This document shows positions 1-6,979 of a DNA stretch of 8,123 nt, piece by piece (position 1 is the first letter of the stretch; each line of letters begins with the position of its first letter). This stretch comes from Rickettsiales bacterium (lineage in GTDB: Bacteria; Pseudomonadota; Alphaproteobacteria; Rickettsiales; UBA3002): positions 1 through 8,123 of the forward strand of contig JAIXZB010000026.1 of the NCBI GenBank assembly GCA_027489915.1, read 5' to 3'. Position numbers and translations under genes: made by a program. The notes below the pieces were generated by a model. It saw nothing but the letters and a program-made list of their open reading frames with translations. It searched no databases and was not told the origin of the DNA.

Positions 1-307
1 AGGCACGATACATGAGCCCATCGCCGTTACCGTTGCACGTACCAGGTGTGCCATTGGCTATTGCTGCGTCGGCGCATTGTGCTGCATTATCGCCCCAAAA
101 CCGCGTTGCGTTGGTAATGTCGCCCGGTAGGCCCATGTATTTGTCGCGAAATACGTTAACGCCAGAGATAATTTTTTGGACATCTGTGGAAACACTTCTG
201 ATTTCCGCAGCGCGAATGAGTGATTGCCCAGCTAGAATGCCCCCTGTTAGAAGACCCAGAATGACAAGTACTATGGACAGTTCGACAAGGGAAAATGCTG
301 ATTTCAT
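1..307 (-). CDS. Type IV pilin / type II secretion pseudopilin-like protein, N-terminal part (cut by left edge)
   Basis: Reading the minus strand from ATG at 307 gives 102 residues without a stop, continuing past the window edge. It begins MKSA|FSLVELSIVLVILGLL, a class III signal: short basic leader, then Phe at +1, the conserved Glu at +5 (residue 9) and a hydrophobic helix to about residue 31. Prepilin peptidase would be expected to cut between Ala4 and Phe5; the residue before the cut is normally Gly, so Ala is unusual but tolerated in some prepilins. After the helix come GQSLIRAAEIRSV and FRDKYMGLPGDI (residues 53-64), typical of pseudopilin-like proteins in alphaproteobacterial genomes, then Cys78 and Cys91 (possible disulfide) and a Gly/Asn/Asp-rich NGNGDG stretch. 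The product would sit in the inner membrane and may assemble into a pilus or pseudopilus; which one cannot be told from this part. I see no Shine-Dalgarno sequence. It is transcribed divergently from rplK. Confidence 0.85.
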   Translation of the reverse strand, partial: MKSAFSLVELSIVLVILGLLTGGILAGQSLIRAAEIRSVSTDVQKIISGVNVFRDKYMGLPGDITNATRFWGDNAAQCADAAIANGTPGTCNGNGDGLMYRA

Positions 308-344
308 AGAGTAAGTTATATCGCATATTCTGCGGTGTGTCCAA
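308..344 (-). promoter_or_regulatory. Putative promoter of the pilin-like gene, possibly giving a leaderless mRNA
   Basis: On the minus strand TTGGAC (344-339) and TATAAC (320-315) are separated by 18 bases, a reasonable sigma70-type pair. Only 7 bases lie between the -10 box and the ATG at 307, so initiation at the usual distance would fall at or within a base of the start codon. This agrees with the lack of a ribosome binding site. It is a pattern-based prediction only. Confidence 0.4.
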
Positions 345-447
345 AAAATAAAGTGTCGTATTTTAGGGATATTGGGGTGAATTAAGGTGTATTTTTGTGG
401 CGCGCACAAGGAGTTGACGGGAAGATAATAAAATTGGAAGAAATCGC

Positions 448-475
448 TTGCAATAGGAAAAACCGCGCCTATAGT
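448..475 (+). promoter_or_regulatory. Putative sigma70-type promoter of the rplK operon
   Basis: CTTGCAA contains the -35 hexamer TTGCAA at 448-453 and TATAGT at 470-475 is the -10, with a 16-base spacer. This is close to the CTTG...TATA pattern of housekeeping promoters in alphaproteobacteria. Transcription should start near 482, giving a leader of about 37 bases before the rplK ATG. The leader contains only very small potential hairpins (for example CTCG-TTA-CGAG at 485-495), and I cannot point to a convincing L1-binding operator in it. Confidence 0.6.
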
Positions 476-518
476 GCGGCCTCCCTCGTTACGAGTAAAC
501 TTTTACCAGAGGCTTAAA

Positions 519-953
519 ATGGCTAAGGAAATTACCGGTTACATCAAACTCCAGATACCGGCTGGAAAGGCTAACCCTGCTCCGCCCATTGGTCCGGCGC
601 TTGGTCAGGCGGGTCTTAACATCATGGAATTCTGTAAGCAGTTCAATGCTGCTACCCAAAAAATGGAACCTGGGATGCCTATTCCTGTGGTGATTACGGC
701 GTTCAAAGACCGTTCGTTCAGCTTTATCATGAAGCAGCCCCCAGTTTCGTTCTTCCTTATGAAGGCCGCTGGCGTATCGAAAGGTACGGGTACGGTGGGT
801 AAAGAAATCATTGGTAAGGTGACAACCGCGCAGATTCGCGAAATCGCGAAGCAGAAAATGCAGGACATGAATGCGCACAGTATTGAAGCAGCGTGCAGCA
901 TGATTGCGGGTTCGGCTATGTCGATGGGCCTTGAAGTAGTGGAGGCAGCGTAA
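519..953 (+). CDS. rplK: 50S ribosomal protein L11
   Basis: L11 binds 23S rRNA at the GTPase-associated centre, at the base of the L12 stalk, where it takes part in elongation factor turnover and in RelA activation by uncharged tRNA. The 144-residue length is normal. The N-terminal domain shows the proline-rich PAPPIGPALGQ (20-30), the segment that borders the thiostrepton site, then NIMEFCKQFN. The C-terminal RNA-binding domain has KVTTAQIREIAKQKM and DMNA, ending GSAMSMGLEV. In that last motif Met134 replaces the Arg of the usual GTARSMG, and Ser127 stands where E. coli has Arg. I chose ATG 519 because AGAGG (508-512) lies 6 bases upstream and MAKEITGYIKLQIPAG matches the family start; an upstream in-frame extension to 474 would overlap the promoter. 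The stop shares a base with the start of rplA (TAATG), suggesting translational coupling. Confidence 0.97.
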   Translation: MAKEITGYIKLQIPAGKANPAPPIGPALGQAGLNIMEFCKQFNAATQKMEPGMPIPVVITAFKDRSFSFIMKQPPVSFFLMKAAGVSKGTGTVGKEIIGKVTTAQIREIAKQKMQDMNAHSIEAACSMIAGSAMSMGLEVVEAA

Positions 954-1675
954 TGGCTAAAGCAGATAAAAAAGAGAAGGTTGTGGGTGGCAAGCGTTAT
1001 GCGGCGACCGTGCAACTGGTTGAGAAAAACAAGCAATACACACTTGCAGATGCAGTGAAGCTGCTCAAGCAAACCGCGAAAGCGAAGTTTGATGAGACGG
1101 TGGATGTGGCGATGGTGCTTGGGGTTGATCCTAAGCAGTCGGATCAGCAGGTGCGTGGCGTGATTGCAATGCCAAACGGCTTGGGCAAAACAGTGCGCGT
1201 TGCTGTGTTTGCAAAAGCTGACAAAGCAGATGCAGCGAAAGCTGCAGGTGCTGATATTATTGGCGCTGACGATTTGGTGGATGCAATCCTTAAAGGCGAA
1301 ATCAAGTTTGACGTGTGCATTGCGACACCCGACATGATGGGCACCGTTGGTAAGGTTGCGAAGGTGCTTGGACCGCGCGGTCTGATGCCAAATCCTAAGC
1401 TTGGCACTGTGACGCCTGATGTTGAAAAAGCAGTGAAAGCTGCGAAAGCTGGTCAGGTGGAATTCAAGGTGGAGAAAGCCGGGATTGTGCATGCAGGTGT
1501 GGGCAAGGTGAGCTTTTCGGAAGATGCGATTGCGCAGAACATTAAGGCATTCGTGGGCGCTGTGAGCAAGGCGAAGCCAGCAGGTTCTAAGGGCACATAC
1601 ATCCAGAAGGTTTCGGTATCTTCGACGATGGGGCCTGGAATCAAGCTCGATATTAACGATGTGTTGGCAGCGTAG
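953..1675 (+). CDS. rplA: 50S ribosomal protein L1
   Basis: L1 binds 23S rRNA helix 76-78 and forms the mobile L1 stalk that helps release deacylated tRNA from the E site. In many bacteria it also represses its own rplK-rplA mRNA. The 240-residue product is slightly longer than E. coli L1 (234). Family hallmarks are the N-terminal GGKRYAAT, the middle domain with VRVAVFAKADKADAAKAAGAD, the signature GPRGLMPNPKLGTVT (from residue 140), and the C-terminal FKVEKAGIVHAGVGKVSF. The ATG overlaps the rplK stop codon by one base. A strong GGAGG at 941-945 inside the end of rplK sits 7 bases upstream, so ribosomes finishing L11 could restart directly. It ends with TAG, 11 bases before rplJ. Confidence 0.97.
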   Translation: MAKADKKEKVVGGKRYAATVQLVEKNKQYTLADAVKLLKQTAKAKFDETVDVAMVLGVDPKQSDQQVRGVIAMPNGLGKTVRVAVFAKADKADAAKAAGADIIGADDLVDAILKGEIKFDVCIATPDMMGTVGKVAKVLGPRGLMPNPKLGTVTPDVEKAVKAAKAGQVEFKVEKAGIVHAGVGKVSFSEDAIAQNIKAFVGAVSKAKPAGSKGTYIQKVSVSSTMGPGIKLDINDVLAA

Positions 1676-1686
1676 GGAGAGCTTAT

Positions 1687-2202
1687 ATGAACCGTGCTCA
1701 GAAAAAAGAATGGATTGATACCACGCACAAGCAAGTTGCCGAAGCGGGTATCGTTCTTATCGCCCATTACAAAGGCCTGACTGTGGCCGAGATGACAGAA
1801 TTGCGTGGCAATGTGCGCAAAGCAGGTGCTGGTTTTAAAGTAACCAAAAACTTGCTTGCGAAACGTGCGTTTGGTGGAACGGCTTATGAGAGCGTGATTG
1901 ACATGTTCAAGGGCCCCACTGCGCTGGCTTATGCAAATGAACCGGTAGCTGCTGCGAAGGCGCTTTCGGAGTTCGCCAAAAAGAACGATAAGCTTGTTCT
2001 GGTTGGTGGGGCTTTTGGTAATACGGTGCTGAACAAAGCGCAGATTCAGGAACTTGCGTCGCTGCCATCGCTCGATGAGTTGCGTGCGAAGATTCTGATG
2101 CTGCTCAATGCTCCGGCAACGAAGGTGGCGGGTGTGCTGCAAGCACCGGCTGGACAGTTGGCGCGGGTGTTTGGTGCCTATGCTACGAAAGATGCGGCAT
2201 AA
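1687..2202 (+). CDS. rplJ: 50S ribosomal protein L10 (stalk base, P0 homologue)
   Basis: L10 anchors L12 dimers to the 23S rRNA next to L11, forming the stalk that recruits translational GTPases. The 171-residue length is within the family range (E. coli 165). The N-terminal RNA-binding domain includes VLIAHYKGLTVAEMTELR, VRKAGAGFKVTKNLLAKRA and FKGPTALAY; the C-terminal part from about residue 137 (ELRAKILMLLNAPATKVAGV onward) would form the long helix that carries L12 dimers. How many dimers it carries cannot be decided by eye. GGGAGAG at 1675-1681 overlaps the last base of the rplA stop codon and lies a suitable distance before ATG 1687. In E. coli the L10-L12 complex represses translation by binding a leader upstream of rplJ. 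With only 11 bases after rplA, such a structure would have to lie inside rplA here, or be absent. Confidence 0.96.
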   Translation: MNRAQKKEWIDTTHKQVAEAGIVLIAHYKGLTVAEMTELRGNVRKAGAGFKVTKNLLAKRAFGGTAYESVIDMFKGPTALAYANEPVAAAKALSEFAKKNDKLVLVGGAFGNTVLNKAQIQELASLPSLDELRAKILMLLNAPATKVAGVLQAPAGQLARVFGAYATKDAA

Positions 2203-2253
2203 GAATTACGGATTTTGATAACAATTTTTTGATTCACTAGAAGGAAGACTAAC

Positions 2254-2625
2254 ATGGCAAACTTGAACGATATCGTAGAAAAGCTCTCGGCTCTCACCGT
2301 GCTTGAAGCTGCTGAGCTCAGCAAAATGCTGGAAGAAAAATGGGGCGTTTCGGCTGCGGCTCCTGTAGCGGTTGCTGCCGCTGCTGGCCCAGCTGCTGCG
2401 GCTGCTGAAGAGAAAACCGAATTCACGGTTGTTCTCGTTGATGGTGGCGCGAACAAAATCAACGCCATTAAAGAAGTGCGTGCGATTACGGGCCTTGGTC
2501 TGAAGGAAGCAAAAGACCTCGTTGAAGGCGCTCCTAAGACCGTGAAAGAAGGCGTGAGCAAAGACGACGCTGACAAGCTCAAGAAGCAGCTTGAAGCAGC
2601 AGGTGCGAAAGTAGAACTCAAATAG
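2254..2625 (+). CDS. rplL: 50S ribosomal protein L7/L12
   Basis: L12 is the multi-copy stalk protein that contacts EF-Tu, EF-G, IF2 and RF3 and stimulates GTP hydrolysis. The 123 residues divide clearly. There is an N-terminal dimerisation domain (about 1-32, LNDIVEKLSALTVLEAAELS). A flexible Ala/Pro/Gly hinge (about 33-52) is almost pure alanine. A C-terminal factor-binding domain (about 54-123) contains GGANKINAIKEVR and the near-invariant TGLGLKEAKDLVE (79-91), with Lys68, Lys73, Arg76 and Lys87 matching conserved factor-contact positions. AAGGAAG (2241-2247) provides the ribosome binding site for ATG 2254. The 51-base A/T-rich gap after rplJ shows no promoter I trust, so the gene is probably read from the operon transcript. 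A structured 230-base spacer separates it from rpoB. Confidence 0.98.
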   Translation: MANLNDIVEKLSALTVLEAAELSKMLEEKWGVSAAAPVAVAAAAGPAAAAAEEKTEFTVVLVDGGANKINAIKEVRAITGLGLKEAKDLVEGAPKTVKEGVSKDDADKLKKQLEAAGAKVELK

Positions 2626-2644
2626 TTCTTCTGGCGTAACGCTT

Positions 2645-2679
2645 AAGGGGGCCTTGGGAAAAATCCCATGGCTCCCCTT
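2645..2679 (+). promoter_or_regulatory. Long imperfect hairpin after rplL, possible RNA processing site
   Basis: The arms AAGGGG-GCC-T-TGGGA (2645-2659) and TCCCA-T-GGC-T-CCCCTT (2664-2679) pair over 14 bp around an AAAA loop, with one T-T mismatch and one bulged T. This is too good to be chance in a short spacer. No run of T follows on either strand, so it is not a standard intrinsic terminator. In E. coli the equivalent rplL-rpoB spacer carries an RNase III cleavage site and a partial terminator; the same role here is inferred from position. Confidence 0.55.
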
Positions 2680-2797
2680 CGCGTACTAGGAGACATATCA
2701 TTTTCTCGCGGTTTTGAGGGGTGATACAAGCGGTTCATTTCAGCATCAAGGCACACGTGCAATACGTAAGCAGACATTGGGAACGGTAGTGAATAAT

Positions 2798-2830
2798 AGC
2801 GGCGCTTGGCATAAGGCAGGCGGCGCTTTT
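2798..2830 (+). terminator. Possible attenuator hairpin just before rpoB
   Basis: AGCG-G-CGCTTG (2798-2808) pairs with CAGGCG-G-CGCT (2817-2827) across the 8-base loop GCATAAGG, giving 10 pairs (one G-T wobble) and a central G-G mismatch. The 3' arm runs directly into TTTT (2827-2830). The stem and short T run suit a weak, leaky terminator, located 26 bases before the rpoB ATG. The mismatch and only four T make efficient termination unlikely. It fits partial read-through that would lower rpoBC expression relative to rplL, which is inference from position. Confidence 0.4.
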
Positions 2831-2855
2831 ACGCACTCCAAGCAAAGAGGACATC

Positions 2856-5800
2856 ATGGCAACGAAAGCAGAATCAGTAGCGTTTCATCACAGCTTTACA
2901 TCACGCAAGCGCATTCGTAAGAGCTTTGGCAAAATTGCCTCGGCAACGACCTTGCCTAACCTGATTGAAGTGCAGAAGCGCTCATACGAGCAGTTTTTGC
3001 AGATGATGACACCTGCCAAAGAGCGTAAAAATACTGGCCTGAACGGCGTGTATAAAACCGTATTTCCTATCAAGGATTATTCGGAAACAGCGACGCTTGA
3101 GTATGTGCGTTATGAGTTTGATAAGCCTAAATACGATGTGGATGAGTGCCGTTCGCGCGGGATCAATTTTGCAGCGCCACTGCGCGTGACACTTCGCCTG
3201 ATTGTGTGGGTGGTGGATGAAGATACTGGCGCGCGTGAAATTAAGGATATCAAAGAGCAAGATGTTTACATGGGCGATATTCCGCTGATGACGGAAAACG
3301 GTACGTTTATCATTAACGGCACCGAGCGCGTGATTGTATCGCAGATGCATCGTTCACCTGGTGTATTCTTTGACCATGATGAAGGTAAGACCCACTCTTC
3401 GGGTAAATTTTTGTATAACGCACGTGTGATTCCATACCGTGGTTCGTGGCTGGATTTTGAGTTCGATGCGAAAGACATTGTGCATGTGCGCATTGACCGT
3501 CGCCGCAAACTGCCTGCGACCACGATTCTGCGTGCGATTGGTTTGGATAACCAAGCTATTCTGAACACGTTCTATGCAACGCGCATGTTTAAGAAGAGCA
3601 AAAAAGGCTGGACGACCCATTTTGCGATGGAATCGTTCAAAGGCCAAAAACTTGTGTTTGATCTGGTGAACGCGAAAGACGGTGAGACGCTTGCGGAGGC
3701 GGGTGCGAAACTGACCCCACGTGCGCTCAAGAAAATTGCGGAAGCAGGCGTGAAAGATATTATCGTTCCGGAAGAATCGATTCTTGGATCGTACATTGCA
3801 TCTGACCTCATCAACACCAAAACTGGTGAGATTTACGGTGAGGCGGGTGATGAAATTACGGCAGATTTGCTGCAGACTTTAGCAGATGCTGGGGTGAATG
3901 AAATTCCTGCGCTGGCGATTGATCATATCAATGTGGGTGCGTATATTCGTAATACGCTGGCGGTGGATAAAAACATGACGCGCGATGATGCGCTGATTGA
4001 TATTTACCGCGTGATGCGCCCTGGTGAGCCTACCACGCCTGAGGCAGCAGAAGCATTGTTTAAGAGCCTGTTCTTTGAAGCAGAGCGTTATGATTTGAGT
4101 GAAGTGGGCCGCGTGAAAATGAATGCGCGCCTGAACCTCAATCTCGGCGATGAAGTGGGTACGCTTACCAATGATGACATCATCAACACCATCAAGCTTT
4201 TGGTGGGTCTGAAAGATGGCATTGGTGAAGTGGATGATATCGATCACCTTGGCAACCGCCGCGTACGTTCGGTTGGTGAGTTGATGGAAAACCAGTTCCG
4301 CCTTGGTTTGCTGCGCATGGAGCGTGGTATTATTGAGCGTATGAGTAGCGTGGATATTGACACGGTGATGCCGCATGATCTTATCAATGCGAAACCTCTG
4401 GTGGCTGCCGTGCGCGAATTCTTTGGCTCCAGCCAGCTTTCGCAGTTTATGGATCAGACCAACCCGCTTTCGGAAATTACACACAAACGCCGTTTGTCGG
4501 CGCTTGGGCCTGGTGGTTTGACACGTGAACGTGCAGGGTTTGAAGTGCGCGATGTGCACCCAACGCATTATGGCCGTATCTGCCCGATTGAAACGCCTGA
4601 AGGTCCGAATATCGGGTTGATTAATTCGATGGCGACCTATGCGCGTATCAATAAATATGGTTTCATTGAAACGCCATACCGCAAGGTGGTGAATTCCAAG
4701 GTGACCGATGAAGTGCATTATTTGTCGGCGATTGAGGAAGGCAAGTACACGATTGCGCAGGCGAATGAGGCGATTGATGGCAGTGGCAAATTCACCAATG
4801 AGTTGGTGAGCAGCCGCAAAGAAGGTGACTTCACCATGTCTCAGGCCGATGCGATTGAGTATATGGATGTGGCGCCGAAGCAGCTTGTTTCGGTTGCGGC
4901 AGCGCTTATTCCCTTCTTGGAAAACGATGATGCGAACCGCGCGCTGATGGGCTCGAACATGCAACGTCAGGCAGTGCCACTGATTCGTGCGGATGCCCCA
5001 CTGGTGGGCACTGGCATGGAAGATATTGTAGCGCGCGATTCGGGCGCTGCGATTTCGGCGCGCCGCGATGGTGTGGTGGATCAGGTGGATGCAACGCGTA
5101 TCGTGATTCGTTGTGATATTGCCAATGATGATGGCACGCCTGCGGTAGATATTTACAATCTGATGAAATTCACACGCAGCAACCAGAATACCTGCATCAA
5201 CCAACGCCCTATTGTGAAAGTGGGTGACGTGGTGAAAATTGGTGACGTGATTGCGGATGGTCCATCGACGGAGCTGGGTGAGCTGGCGCTTGGTCAGAAC
5301 GCGCTGGTAGCGTTTATGCCATGGAATGGTTACAACTTCGAGGATTCGATCCTTATTTCGGAGCGTATTGTTTCGGAAGATAAATTCACCTCCATTCACA
5401 TCGAGGAATTTGAAGTGATGGCGCGTGATACGAAGCTTGGGCCTGAAGAAATTACCCGTGACATTCCCAACGTAGGTGAAGAAGCGCTGCGTTCGCTCGA
5501 TGAAATCGGTGTGGTTCATATCGGTGCTGAGGTGAAGCCTGGGGATATTCTGGTCGGTAAAGTGACACCGAAATCGGAATCTCCGATGACGCCTGAGGAA
5601 AAACTGCTGCGCGCTATCTTTGGTGAAAAAGCAGCTGACGTTCGTGACTCATCGCTGCGTTTGCCTCCTGGTAACCAAGGCACGATTGTGGGTGTTCGTA
5701 TCTTCTCGCGCCGTGGTATTGAGAAGGATGAGCGCGCGATGGCGATTGAGAAAGCGGAAATTGACCGCCTATCGAAAGACCGTGACGATGAGCGCGCAAT

Positions 5801-6974
5801 TGCAGAGCGTTATGTATACAGCGCGTTGCATGATGCACTTAAGGGCAAAGAAGCCACCAGTGGGCCAAAAGGCTTTAAGGCTGGTAAGGTGACCGATGAT
5901 GTGCTGGCGCAAACCGCACGTGGTTTGTGGTGGCAGTTTGCACTGAAAGACGACAAGGCAATGCGTCAGGTTGAGAACTTGAAGAAGCAGCTCGATCAGG
6001 CTGTGGATTCGCTCAATAAGCGCTTTGAAGAGAAAGTCGACAAAGTGCAATCGGGCGATGATCTGATGCCGGGCGTTCTGAAGATGGTCAAAGTATTCGT
6101 TGCCGTGAAGCGCAAGCTTCAGCCTGGTGACAAAATGGCGGGCCGTCATGGAAACAAAGGGGTGATTTCAAACATTGTTCCTGTTGAAGACATGCCGCAT
6201 TTGGAAGATGGCACACCTGTTGATGTGGTGCTGAACCCACTTGGCGTACCTTCGCGTATGAACGTGGGCCAGATTCTGGAGACGCACCTTGGCTGGGCTT
6301 CGGCTGGGATTGGTAAACAGATCGGTGAGATGCTTGCAAAAGCGCAAGCAGAGCACAAGATGGAACCACTCAAGGCCAAGCTGCTTGATATTTATGACGA
6401 GAAAGAACATCAGACCGAAATTAAGAAAATGGATGATGGTGCACTTGTTGAGCTTGCGCAAAATCTGACCAAGGGTGTGCCGTTTGCAACCCCTGTGTTC
6501 GATGGTGCGAAAGAGAAAGATATCGAGCATTGGCTGACCCGCGCGGGGCATGACACGAGTGGTCAGGTGACGCTGGTGGATGGCCGTTCGGGTGAGACAT
6601 TCGACCGTAAGGTGACGGTGGGGTATATTTATATCCTGAAGCTGCACCACTTGGTGGATGATAAGATTCACGCACGTTCGATTGGGCCGTACTCGCTTGT
6701 GACGCAGCAGCCGCTGGGTGGTAAGTCACAGTTCGGTGGTCAGCGCTTCGGGGAGATGGAGTGCTGGGCGCTTCAGGCTTACGGTGCTGCATACACGTTA
6801 CAGGAAATGCTCACCGTTAAGTCGGATGACGTTGCTGGACGTAGCAAAGTGTATGAGTCGATTGTGAAGGGCGATCATTCGTTTGAGTCGGGCATTCCGG
6901 AATCTTTCCACGTGATGGTGAAAGAGCTTCGCTCGCTTGGGCTCAATGTCGATCTGGTTGAGAAGGAAGCTTAA
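2856..6974 (+). CDS. rpoB: DNA-directed RNA polymerase subunit beta
   Basis: Beta forms one pincer of the RNA polymerase core and half of the active site. The 1372 residues (E. coli 1342) are complete. Landmarks in order: SRKRIRKSFGKI near the N-terminus; GTERVIVSQMHRSPGVFF (from 155) in the protrusion; a lineage-variable lobe insertion (about 260-350) with two similar modules at 276 and 324; GNRRVRSVGELMENQFR; the rifampicin cluster from Gly524 (GSSQLSQFMDQTNPLSEITH); ETPEGPNIGLINS; NGYNFEDSI with Glu829-Asp830 beside the catalytic Mg site; GDKMAGRHGNKG with Lys1093 and Lys1101, equivalent to E. coli Lys1065 and Lys1073; and C-terminal QPLGGKSQFGGQRFGEMECW. Between Asp830 and Lys1093 there are 12 more residues than in E. 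coli, within the insertion region carrying a charged, probably helical stretch. GAGGA (2847-2851) lies only 4 bases before ATG 2856, rather close, but no other start is better. No resistance-type substitution is visible in the rifampicin cluster. Confidence 0.99.
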   Translation: MATKAESVAFHHSFTSRKRIRKSFGKIASATTLPNLIEVQKRSYEQFLQMMTPAKERKNTGLNGVYKTVFPIKDYSETATLEYVRYEFDKPKYDVDECRSRGINFAAPLRVTLRLIVWVVDEDTGAREIKDIKEQDVYMGDIPLMTENGTFIINGTERVIVSQMHRSPGVFFDHDEGKTHSSGKFLYNARVIPYRGSWLDFEFDAKDIVHVRIDRRRKLPATTILRAIGLDNQAILNTFYATRMFKKSKKGWTTHFAMESFKGQKLVFDLVNAKDGETLAEAGAKLTPRALKKIAEAGVKDIIVPEESILGSYIASDLINTKTGEIYGEAGDEITADLLQTLADAGVNEIPALAIDHINVGAYIRNTLAVDKNMTRDDALIDIYRVMRPGEPTTPEAAEALFKSLFFEAERYDLSEVGRVKMNARLNLNLGDEVGTLTNDDIINTIKLLVGLKDGIGEVDDIDHLGNRRVRSVGELMENQFRLGLLRMERGIIERMSSVDIDTVMPHDLINAKPLVAAVREFFGSSQLSQFMDQTNPLSEITHKRRLSALGPGGLTRERAGFEVRDVHPTHYGRICPIETPEGPNIGLINSMATYARINKYGFIETPYRKVVNSKVTDEVHYLSAIEEGKYTIAQANEAIDGSGKFTNELVSSRKEGDFTMSQADAIEYMDVAPKQLVSVAAALIPFLENDDANRALMGSNMQRQAVPLIRADAPLVGTGMEDIVARDSGAAISARRDGVVDQVDATRIVIRCDIANDDGTPAVDIYNLMKFTRSNQNTCINQRPIVKVGDVVKIGDVIADGPSTELGELALGQNALVAFMPWNGYNFEDSILISERIVSEDKFTSIHIEEFEVMARDTKLGPEEITRDIPNVGEEALRSLDEIGVVHIGAEVKPGDILVGKVTPKSESPMTPEEKLLRAIFGEKAADVRDSSLRLPPGNQGTIVGVRIFSRRGIEKDERAMAIEKAEIDRLSKDRDDERAIAERYVYSALHDALKGKEATSGPKGFKAGKVTDDVLAQTARGLWWQFALKDDKAMRQVENLKKQLDQAVDSLNKRFEEKVDKVQSGDDLMPGVLKMVKVFVAVKRKLQPGDKMAGRHGNKGVISNIVPVEDMPHLEDGTPVDVVLNPLGVPSRMNVGQILETHLGWASAGIGKQIGEMLAKAQAEHKMEPLKAKLLDIYDEKEHQTEIKKMDDGALVELAQNLTKGVPFATPVFDGAKEKDIEHWLTRAGHDTSGQVTLVDGRSGETFDRKVTVGYIYILKLHHLVDDKIHARSIGPYSLVTQQPLGGKSQFGGQRFGEMECWALQAYGAAYTLQEMLTVKSDDVAGRSKVYESIVKGDHSFESGIPESFHVMVKELRSLGLNVDLVEKEA

Positions 6975-6979
6975 ATGTT

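Noticed and set aside
414..435. TTGACG at 414-419 followed by GATAATAAAATT as an alternative rplK promoter
   Set aside because: TTGACG is a perfect-looking -35, but the TA-rich block lies only about 5 bases away and nothing like a -10 is found at 16-18 bases; the pair at 448-475 is far better.
481..518. L1-binding operator in the rplK leader
   Set aside because: Only tiny hairpins (CTCG-TTA-CGAG and GTAA-ACTT-TTAC) are present, and I could not match them to the known L1 rRNA-like site.
474..518. 15-residue N-terminal extension of L11
   Set aside because: It would start inside the predicted -10 box, lacks a ribosome binding site and is not part of the family; ATG 519 has both a good site and the canonical N-terminus.
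605..1492. Open frame of 295 codons on the minus strand across rplK and rplA
   Set aside because: Shadow of two certain genes; low-complexity His/Cys-rich translation without a family match or a ribosome binding site.
2203..2253. Internal promoter or attenuator between rplJ and rplL
   Set aside because: The spacer is A/T-rich (TTTTTT at 2225-2230) but has no stem before the T run and no paired -35/-10 hexamers.
2714..2920. 68-codon plus-strand frame in the rplL-rpoB spacer
   Set aside because: It needs a TTG start, has no ribosome binding site and runs out of frame into rpoB, with no plausible protein features.
3879..5519. Open frame of 546 codons on the minus strand, antisense to rpoB
   Set aside because: It lies wholly inside the strongly conserved rpoB frame. 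The translation is rich in His, Arg, Asn and Thr with no recognisable domain, as expected for the complement of a biased coding sequence.
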